Shown here piece after piece: positions 58,191-64,000 of a stretch of DNA of 64,000 nucleotides. The notes beneath the pieces are model-generated. The model worked only from the letters and a program-made list of their open reading frames with translations, made no database searches and was not told the origin of the DNA. The stretch is from Fimbriimonadaceae bacterium (GTDB lineage Bacteria; Armatimonadota; Fimbriimonadia; Fimbriimonadales; Fimbriimonadaceae): contig JAMLGR010000008.1 of assembly GCA_023957775.1 (NCBI GenBank), positions 62,001 to 126,000 on the forward strand. The letters run 5' to 3'. Made by a program: the position numbers and the translations under genes. Position 1 is the first letter of the stretch; each line of letters opens with the position of its first letter.

Positions 58191-58315
58191 ACACCTTTGC
58201 GCCCATTGCGTTACTCCCCCCGCGCCTCTGCGCCTCTGCGTGAGCCCCTTGCGCCCCTTGCGTCCTTTGCGTGAAACTCCCCGCGCCCCCTGCGTGCGCG
58301 TGAAACCCCCCGCGC
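58191..58315 (-). repeat. Dispersed repeat island E, inverse orientation
   Basis: Minus-strand copies of TTTCACGCAGAGGCGCAGAGG-type and TTTCACGCGCACGCAGGGGG-type motifs. It abuts the pilT stop codon at 58316-58318. Confidence 0.9.
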
Positions 58316-59689
58316 TTACGCGCCCTTTGCGAGCCGGGCGAAGTTTTCTTTGTCGACGGCTCGCATCAGGCACTCCTCGTACGAGCAGTAGCCGTTGCGG
58401 AACATGTCTGCGAGCGAGCGGTCCATCGTCTGCATTCCGATCTGCGCGGACGTCTCGATCACGGAGTACATCTGGTGCGTTTTGCCCTCGCGGATGAGGT
58501 TCTTGATCGCGGGCGTGCCCTGCATGATCTCGATCGCGGCCATGCGCCCGCCGCCCAATCGCGGCAACAACTGCTGCGACACGACGCCCTCGAGCGTGTT
58601 GCCGAGGAGCACGCGGATCTGGTCCTGCTGGTCGCTGGGGAACACGTCGATCACGCGGTCGATGGTGGAGGGCGCATTGCGGGTGTGGAGGGTTCCAAAC
58701 ACGAGGTGCCCCGTCTCAGCAAGCGTCAGGGCCGCCTCGATGGTCTCCAGGTCGCGCAGCTCGCCGACGAGGATGACGTCCGGGTCTTCGCGCAACACGG
58801 CGCGCAGGGACGCTGCAAAACTGTAGGTGTCCGAGTGCATTTCGCGCTGGTTCACCATGCACTTCTTGTGGCCGTGCAGATACTCGATCGGGTCTTCGAT
58901 CGTGAGGATGTGTCCCTGGCGATCCTCGTTGATGTCGTCGATCATCGCCGCGATGGTCGTGCTCTTTCCCGAGCCCGTGGGACCCGTCACCAGGATGAGG
59001 CCGGAAACGCGCTTGGACATCTCGCGGATGACCGGAGGAAGATTCAGCTCCGTGAACGAGGGGATCTTCGTGGGGATGGCGCGCAACGCGCCGGAGACCG
59101 ACCCTCGCTGCATGTAGACGTTGAAGCGGAACCGCGCGAGGCCCTTCACGCCGTAGCCGAAGTCGCACTCGTGGGTTTGCTCGAACTTCTTGAGCTGTTC
59201 GTCGGAAAACGTGTCGTACACCAGCCGGCGCGTGTCCGCGGGTTTGAGCGGCTCGAACGGGAGGGGAACGATGTCGCCGTCGAGGCGAATCATCGGCGGC
59301 AGGCCCACGGTAAGGTGGATGTCGCTGGCCTTCCGGTCGATCGCCATGCGGAGAATCTCGTCGATGTGGAGGTCTCCGATGGGGCGGGCGCCCTCCATCT
59401 TCTCGGTCTGCGGGGTCGCGTCCTCGTTGCCCACCTGGTAGCGGTCGCCGGTCACGGGCATCGAGTGGATGTCCTGCGGCACGTGGGCCGGGCGGTAGGT
59501 GTCCGCGATCTTCTGGGCCTCGGAGCGGGCGTCCTCGGCTGGCTCGAAGACCTCAAGGATGGGTTTCTGAACCAGCTCGCCGTTGCGGGGATCGATGGTC
59601 AGACCCTCTTGGGCCGCGGGGTTTCCTTCCTCGCGCAGGATCTCGCCCCAGTTGAAGTTGTCGTTCGGTTCGGCAGGTACGTGTTCCAT
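58316..59689 (-). CDS. pilT: Twitching motility/pilus retraction ATPase PilT
   Basis: A 457-residue ATPase powering type IV pilus retraction. Walker A GPTGSGKST lies at 236-244. The Asp box VLREDPDVILVGELRDLETI, His box GHLVFGTLHTRNAPSTIDRVIDVF and AIEIMQGTPAIKNLIREGKTHQMYS motif (the PilT-specific segment) are clear. The first 100 residues are a non-conserved, Glu/Pro-rich extension. Typical PilT begins near ARPIGDLHIDEILRMA here, so the protein is about 100 residues longer than usual. It follows an HDOD gene by four bases. Confidence 0.96.
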   Translation of the reverse strand: MEHVPAEPNDNFNWGEILREEGNPAAQEGLTIDPRNGELVQKPILEVFEPAEDARSEAQKIADTYRPAHVPQDIHSMPVTGDRYQVGNEDATPQTEKMEGARPIGDLHIDEILRMAIDRKASDIHLTVGLPPMIRLDGDIVPLPFEPLKPADTRRLVYDTFSDEQLKKFEQTHECDFGYGVKGLARFRFNVYMQRGSVSGALRAIPTKIPSFTELNLPPVIREMSKRVSGLILVTGPTGSGKSTTIAAMIDDINEDRQGHILTIEDPIEYLHGHKKCMVNQREMHSDTYSFAASLRAVLREDPDVILVGELRDLETIEAALTLAETGHLVFGTLHTRNAPSTIDRVIDVFPSDQQDQIRVLLGNTLEGVVSQQLLPRLGGGRMAAIEIMQGTPAIKNLIREGKTHQMYSVIETSAQIGMQTMDRSLADMFRNGYCSYEECLMRAVDKENFARLAKGA

Positions 59690-59693
59690 AGGC

Positions 59694-60575
59694 CTAGATC
59701 TGCATTTGGGCGGAGCCGATGGCGGCGATCCCGCGGTCGATGAGGTCGTGGGTTTGCTCGGCGTCCAGTTCGAGCGCCCGCAAGGCCCACTCGGGCAGCG
59801 ATCGATCGATCGAATCGACCTCTTCGTCCTCGTGCGCTCGGCCGAGAAGGGCGAGGTCGGCGATCTTGTTGGCGATGGCGACGCATGCGCACAGGCCTTC
59901 GAACTTGTTGTCCGGACCCGGGTCCACGTAGAGGACGCCTTCGATCAGGGACTCCGGGAAGCCCCACTTGCGGCCGGCGGCTCGGGCGAGTTCCACGTGC
60001 GTGCATCCGAACACCTGCATCTCCGCCTCGAGCGGATCGACGCCGGCTTCGATCTTGTCCTCCACGAGGTCGTAGCTGGCATCCCCGATTCGGTCGAGCA
60101 GCGTCTTGCCGATGTAGTGGAGAAGGCCGCACGTGTAGGCCTCTTCGGTGGAGACGGTTTTGACTTCGCCCGCGAGCCAGCGGCTGCAGACGGCGGTGTC
60201 GACCGAGTGGCGCCACCATGCGCGCCGCCGGAGCGACTCTTTGTCCGTCTTGCCGACGAACAGGTCGAAGAGCCCGACGGTCATCGCGAGTTGGCGGACC
60301 GCCTTGTATCCAAGGAAGGTCGTCGCTTCGCGGATCGAAGAGACCTTCCGCGGCAGGCTGTAGTACGCGGAATTGGCGAGCATCAGCAGCTTCGAGCTGA
60401 AACCAGGATCGATGATGATCGCCTTCTCCATGGCCGAGGCCGGGGTGTCGGTGGAGCTGGAGATCTCGAGCACCTTGAACACCACGTGCGGCAGCACCGC
60501 GATCTCGTTGATGCGGCTGGCAAGGCGGGCGATGCGCTCGTTCTCGTTGTCGTTTGCGGCTGGTAGTGCGGACAT
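59694..60575 (-). CDS. HDOD-domain signalling protein
   Basis: A 293-residue protein. The HDOD domain (about 20-215) opens with ASRINEIAVLPHVVFKVLEI, has the SAYYSLPRKVSSIREATTFLGYKAVRQLAM segment, and CGLLHYIGKTLLDRIG in place of an HD phosphohydrolase motif. HDOD proteins bind or regulate rather than hydrolyse, and often act in motility and c-di-GMP pathways. A C-terminal helical part (about 220-293) is not assigned. The gene sits between pilB and pilT with gaps of 72 and 4 bases, so it is probably part of pilus control. Confidence 0.9.
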   Translation of the reverse strand: MSALPAANDNENERIARLASRINEIAVLPHVVFKVLEISSSTDTPASAMEKAIIIDPGFSSKLLMLANSAYYSLPRKVSSIREATTFLGYKAVRQLAMTVGLFDLFVGKTDKESLRRRAWWRHSVDTAVCSRWLAGEVKTVSTEEAYTCGLLHYIGKTLLDRIGDASYDLVEDKIEAGVDPLEAEMQVFGCTHVELARAAGRKWGFPESLIEGVLYVDPGPDNKFEGLCACVAIANKIADLALLGRAHEDEEVDSIDRSLPEWALRALELDAEQTHDLIDRGIAAIGSAQMQI

Positions 60576-60647
60576 GGGTTCTCGTTTGTTCCCGGGCTCG
60601 AGCCCAATGGTTGTTTCGGTATTTCGCCTGGGGGTCTGCAGGTTTGT

Positions 60648-62366
60648 CTAGGCGTAGATGACGCGCAACACCTCGTCGACGGAAGTCACGCCCATCAGGA
60701 TCTTCTGTACCGAGTCCATCTGAAGCGTCTTCATTCCCTGCTGGATGCCCAAGTTCCGCAGCACGTGGCTGGGCGAAGATTCGAGCACCTGGTCGCGGAC
60801 CTCGTCCGTGAACCGCAGCAACTCGTGGACGCCGGTGCGTCCCTTGTATCCGGTGCCTTTGCAGTGGTCGCAGCCTTTGCCGCGGAACAGCGTGAGTTCG
60901 CCTCCGGTGTCGGCGCCGATCTCCTCGGGGATGGGGAAGCCGTAGCGGAGAAGGCTCTCGCGGGTACCTGGATAGGCTTCTTTGCAGTGCTGGCAGATGA
61001 CGCGCACGAGGCGCTGGGCGAGTACGCCGATGATGGAGGAGGCGATGAGGAACGGTTCGACGCCCATGTCGATCAGGCGCGTCGCGGCGCCTGGCGCGTC
61101 GTTCGTATGTAGGGTCGAGAGGACGAGGTGCCCGGTGAGCGCGGCCTCCATGGCGATGGTGGCCGTTTCGTGGTCGCGCATCTCACCGACCATGATCACG
61201 TCGGGGTCCTGTCGAAGCATCGCGCGCAGGCCGGCGGCGAACGTCATGCCGGCGCGGACGTTCACGCCGCACTGGTTGATGCCTCCCAGTTCGTACTCCA
61301 CCGGATCCTCGATCGTGATGATGTTGTTGTCGCCGGTGTTGATCTTGTTGAGGATCGAGTAGAGCGTGGTGGACTTGCCCGAGCCGGTGGGACCGGTGAC
61401 GAGGATGATGCCATAGCTCTTGGTGCACATGTCCTCGATCTGGCGGAGGTTGAACGGGAGGAACCCGAGCTTGCTGAGGCCGACGTTGATGCCCTGCTTG
61501 TCGAGGACGCGGAGCACGATCTTTTCACCGTGCACGAGCGGGAGGGTCGAGACGCGGAAGTCGTACTCGCGGCCGCCGACCGTGGCGCTCACGCGGTTGT
61601 CTTGGGGCATCCGCTTCTCGGCGATGTCCATGTCGGACATGATCTTGAAGCGCGAGGTGAGCGGCGCCATGATCTTGCGCGGCAGCTTCATGCCGTCCAT
61701 GAGGACGCCATCGACGCGGTATCGGACGCGCATGCCGTCCTTCATCGGTTCGATGTGGATATCGCTGGCTTTGTCTTGGATCGCCTGGCTGACGATGAGG
61801 CTGGCGAGGCGGATGATGGGGGCGTCCTCACCCATCTCGCGAAGCTCGGCTTCGCTCAGTTCCTCCTCGTCGTGGGACGACACTTCGATGTCGCCATCGA
61901 AGTCCTTCATCACGCCTGCGAGGGCGTCGTTGACGTTGACGTCCACCTTGTAGTGGGCGGAGAGGGCCGCGAGGAGATCCTCTTCGATGGCGATCATCGC
62001 CTCGATCTCCATCCCGGTCGTGAGGCGCATCTCGTCGATGATGAAGATGTCGAGCGGGTTCGCCATCGCGACGAACAGCTTGCCTTCTTCGATGCGCAGG
62101 GGCACGGACTTGAACCGCTTGGCGAGTTGGGGCGATAGGAGTTGGAGGGCGTCGGGCTGGGGGGCGGTGGACGCGAGGTCGACGTAGCCGATGCCCCACA
62201 CCTTGCCGAGGCAGCGCACACGGTCCCGCTCGTTGAGGAAACCGAGGTCGACGAGAACCCGGGCGATGGGTTCGCTGCCGCCCAGCTCGCGCTGTTTGTC
62301 CTGCGCGAGACGGAGCTGTTCCGCCGTAATCAGCCCCTCTTCGATAAATACGTCGCCCGTCAGCAT
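60648..62366 (-). CDS. pilB: Type IV pilus extension ATPase PilB (GspE/PilB family)
   Basis: A 572-residue ATPase for pilus assembly. The N-terminal MshEN-like region (about 1-130: FIEEGLITAEQLRLAQDKQ..., then QLLSPQLAKRFKSVPLRIEEGKLFVAM) may bind c-di-GMP. The motor has GPTGSGKSTTLYSILNKI, DPDVIMVGEMRDHETATIA, GHLVLSTLHTNDAPGAATRLIDMG and the tetracysteine zinc site CQHC...CDHC. Length is typical. ATG 62366 gives the usual MLTGDVFIEEGLI start. pilC, pilM-Q and pilins are not in the window. Confidence 0.96.
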   Translation of the reverse strand: MLTGDVFIEEGLITAEQLRLAQDKQRELGGSEPIARVLVDLGFLNERDRVRCLGKVWGIGYVDLASTAPQPDALQLLSPQLAKRFKSVPLRIEEGKLFVAMANPLDIFIIDEMRLTTGMEIEAMIAIEEDLLAALSAHYKVDVNVNDALAGVMKDFDGDIEVSSHDEEELSEAELREMGEDAPIIRLASLIVSQAIQDKASDIHIEPMKDGMRVRYRVDGVLMDGMKLPRKIMAPLTSRFKIMSDMDIAEKRMPQDNRVSATVGGREYDFRVSTLPLVHGEKIVLRVLDKQGINVGLSKLGFLPFNLRQIEDMCTKSYGIILVTGPTGSGKSTTLYSILNKINTGDNNIITIEDPVEYELGGINQCGVNVRAGMTFAAGLRAMLRQDPDVIMVGEMRDHETATIAMEAALTGHLVLSTLHTNDAPGAATRLIDMGVEPFLIASSIIGVLAQRLVRVICQHCKEAYPGTRESLLRYGFPIPEEIGADTGGELTLFRGKGCDHCKGTGYKGRTGVHELLRFTDEVRDQVLESSPSHVLRNLGIQQGMKTLQMDSVQKILMGVTSVDEVLRVIYA

Positions 62367-62494
62367 CGACACCCTCAGCAACGGAAGCCGGCCCACGACC
62401 CCCGCCGGGTTGTTGATTCCACGCGGCGTGCAGACGAGTCCCAGCAATTCCGCGTGGCTCGGGGAGAACCTGCGCGAATTGCCGGCTGGATGCG

Positions 62495-62525
62495 CCCCGG
62501 GGGAGAGGGGGCAGGGGGTGAGGGG
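62495..62525. repeat. G-rich dispersed element abutting a stop codon
   Basis: GCCCCGGGGGAGAGGGGGCA then GGGGGTGAGGGG, ending one base before the stop of the PEP-CTERM gene at 62526. The reverse (CCCCTCACCCCCTGCCCCC) is a string I recall as scattered through several unrelated bacterial genomes. Confidence 0.7.
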
Positions 62526-63413
62526 CTACGCCCGCCGTCGGCGCCGCAGGGTGGCCAAGGCTCCGAGCCCGAGCACGACCATCGTCGCCGGTTCGGGCAC
62601 GGCCGTGTAGGGCGACAGGTAGCGCCCGCCGCCGGCGTAGACCTGAGTCGAGGTGCTGCCGTCGTACACCCAGGCGCCGGAGCCATTCGTCCACATGATG
62701 TTCCCGTTCCCCAAGCGGTAAAGACCCCGAGCCCCGCTGGCCGTGAAGGAGTCGACGACCGCACCCGTGTTGGCGTTCAGGCGAACGATGTTGTTGGACG
62801 AGAATCCGGCCGCGAGCACGTTGCCGCTCGCATCGTGGTCCATCTGCTCGACGAAGTTCAGGGAGGTCGAATCGTGAAAAGCGCTGACCGCCGAGCCGGA
62901 GGCGTCGTAGCGATAGATGTCGCTGCCGCCGCTCGAGGAGCCCACGAGCAGGTCGCCCTGGTGGGACAGGATCGAGAACGGGCTGGGGGAGGTGCCGGTG
63001 GTCGTGAAGAATCCCTGGCTGTTTCCGCTCGTGTCGTACTTGACCACGCTGGGGCCTGGCGAACCATTGCCCGTCCCGCCGTTCGTGACGTAGACCGTCC
63101 CGCCGATGAGGCCCATGCCGCGGATGTTGTCCAGGCCCCCGCTTATGGCGCCCAGCGAGGCCCCGCCGACGCTCCATCGGGACACCCGATCGCCGATTTG
63201 CTCGGACACCCAGATCTCGTTGCCGACCTGCAGGGCGTGGATGGGGGTGCCGCCGGCAAGTCCGAAGAGATTGGAATTGATGACCGAGCCATCGGTTGCG
63301 CTGAACGTGACGAGTCGGTTGTTCGTGCTGTCCGGCATCATCAGGAAGTCCTGAGCCTGGCCGAACGCCAATCCAAGACACAGGGTTGCGAGTGTGAGGG
63401 TAATGCGACTCAT
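62526..63413 (-). CDS. Secreted PEP-CTERM protein with beta-propeller-like repeats
   Basis: A 295-residue protein with a signal peptide (ITLTLATLCLGLAFGQAQ). Repeated strands such as NEIWVSEQIGDRVSRWSVGG, GGTVYVTNGGTGNGS, GDLLVGSSSGGSDIYRYDA and GNVLAAGFSSNNIVRLNANTG suggest a beta-propeller of NHL/SMP type. The C-terminus is a PEP-CTERM sorting tag: VPEPATMVVLGLGALATLRRRRRA (VPEP, hydrophobic helix, Arg cluster). It should be processed by an exosortase, which is not in this window. TAGGAT lies six bases before the ATG. Confidence 0.88.
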   Translation of the reverse strand: MSRITLTLATLCLGLAFGQAQDFLMMPDSTNNRLVTFSATDGSVINSNLFGLAGGTPIHALQVGNEIWVSEQIGDRVSRWSVGGASLGAISGGLDNIRGMGLIGGTVYVTNGGTGNGSPGPSVVKYDTSGNSQGFFTTTGTSPSPFSILSHQGDLLVGSSSGGSDIYRYDASGSAVSAFHDSTSLNFVEQMDHDASGNVLAAGFSSNNIVRLNANTGAVVDSFTASGARGLYRLGNGNIMWTNGSGAWVYDGSTSTQVYAGGGRYLSPYTAVPEPATMVVLGLGALATLRRRRRA

Positions 63414-63491
63414 GGTCTCATCCTATCAAGAAAGGGCAAAATGGAACCAGGCAATATTGCCGAATCGTTCGGGATTCGGTCATTTTGGAAG

Positions 63492-63512
63492 GGGGGGCGA
63501 AAGTTGCCCCCC
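63492..63512 (-). terminator. Rho-independent-like hairpin after the second PEP-CTERM gene
   Basis: GGGGGGC (63492-63498) and GCCCCCC (63506-63512) form a 7-bp stem with loop GAAAGTT. On the minus strand it lies just after the stop at 63515 and is followed by a CTTCCAAAAT stretch rather than a clean T-run. Confidence 0.45.
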
Positions 63513-63514
63513 GA

Positions 63515-64000
63515 CTACCTTTTCCGCCGCCATGCAGCGGCCGCAAGGGCGCCTGCAGCCAAGGCCAGAGTGAACGGCTCGGGAACTGGGTTAGCCACCA
63601 CGCTCACTTCATCGATCATCGTATTGCCGTTGGTTGTGTTGTTCGTCAGGGACGCCAGCTTGAACACGTTGGAGGAGCCCGCGACGTTTGTGAAGTTGAG
63701 GGTCACGAGTTCCCACGTTGCCTGCGCGGCACCGAGCACGACCTGTTGCGTTTCGCTACCGAGGCTGACGTCGATGGTTCGGTTGAGAGCGTCCTGCCGC
63801 CACTGGGCGCGGAAGGTGACGGTGTGGGTGGCGCCGTTCGTGGTCGCCAAGGTCTGTTCGACGCTGCCCGGGCCCGGTGAGCCCACAAGGTCGAGAGCGG
63901 CGTTGCCCGCGTAGATGTAGCTCGATTGGGGCGGTATGACGATGTCAACGCTGCCACCCGACGGCCCGACGGTCCAGTTCGAGATTCCCGCGTTGCCGGC
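63515..64000 (-). CDS. PEP-CTERM protein with choice-of-anchor (DUF642-like) domain, partial
   Basis: The C-terminal 161 residues of a secreted protein whose start lies beyond the right edge. ISNWTVGPSGGSVDIVI, YAGNAALDLVGSPGPGSVEQTL, TVTFRAQW and IDEVSVVANPVPEPFTLALAAGALAAAAWRRKR fit a DUF642/choice-of-anchor C domain followed by a PEP-CTERM tag. Such domains are thought to bind extracellular polysaccharide. The frame runs without a stop to base 64000. The pairing with the adjacent PEP-CTERM gene is consistent with a shared exosortase pathway. Confidence 0.85.
   Translation of the reverse strand, partial: AGNAGISNWTVGPSGGSVDIVIPPQSSYIYAGNAALDLVGSPGPGSVEQTLATTNGATHTVTFRAQWRQDALNRTIDVSLGSETQQVVLGAAQATWELVTLNFTNVAGSSNVFKLASLTNNTTNGNTMIDEVSVVANPVPEPFTLALAAGALAAAAWRRKR

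Overview
The window is GC-rich bacterial chromosome, densely packed with genes on both strands. No rRNA, tRNA, prophage, insertion sequence or CRISPR array was seen. Two proteins with PEP-CTERM tails, a divergent pseudopilin-like protein, type IV pilus ATPases, and several proteins ending in a beta strand with a terminal Phe point to a Gram-negative-type (diderm) organism. The mix resembles Armatimonadota of the Fimbriimonas type. That placement is my inference from gene style, not a database result.

Layout. 1-5.4 kb: a DUF2961-like protein, a cation-diffusion transporter, a small membrane protein, a beta-CASP nuclease and dnaB. 5.4-11.5 kb: a LuxR-type regulator divergent from purD-purB-GNAT-conserved protein-acyltransferase, then an A-type Fe-S carrier. 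11.6-17.1 kb: recQ, an S41 peptidase, DoxX and a D-hydroxyacid dehydrogenase. 17.1-21.3 kb (minus): zinc-ribbon protein, secreted protein, HerA-like ATPase, rdgB, rph and a tiny ORF. 21.5-24.9 kb: a 1157-residue probable outer-membrane protein built from repeated modules. 25-31 kb: a mutarotase-like protein, pseudopilin/LCP pair, GAF histidine kinase, and aroC-pstB. 31-37 kb: HDAC-like deacetylase, UPF0182 protein, aroA and cmk. 37-39.9 kb: an RHS polymorphic-toxin locus. 39.9-47 kb: NTF2-like protein, GNAT, diguanylate cyclase, TPR-redoxin protein, alcohol dehydrogenase and DUF481 protein. 47-58 kb: a run of ion and solute handling genes (NhaP-like antiporter with an RCK-like tail, class III cyclase, GyrI-like protein, DAACS symporter with an unusual insertion, MscS, beta-barrel protein, NhaA, ClC). 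58-62.4 kb (minus): pilB-HDOD-pilT. 62.5-64 kb: two PEP-CTERM proteins.

The most notable locus is 37.0-39.9 kb. A 5'-truncated RHS core carries a C-terminal domain I do not recognise and is followed by a small candidate immunity gene. After these lies a displaced 160-bp copy of the end of the RHS core, identical at the DNA level. This is the layout expected when a toxin tip and immunity gene displace an older tip. Direct copies of a dispersed repeat bracket the locus.

Several families of short repeats recur: 7-bp tandem arrays, ACGCAGAGGCG-type islands, a hairpin repeat with 8-bp arms, and a G-rich element. Many begin or end within a few bases of a stop codon. Many genes also have a -10-like hexamer only about 5-17 bases before the start codon, which suggests very short leaders or leaderless transcripts.
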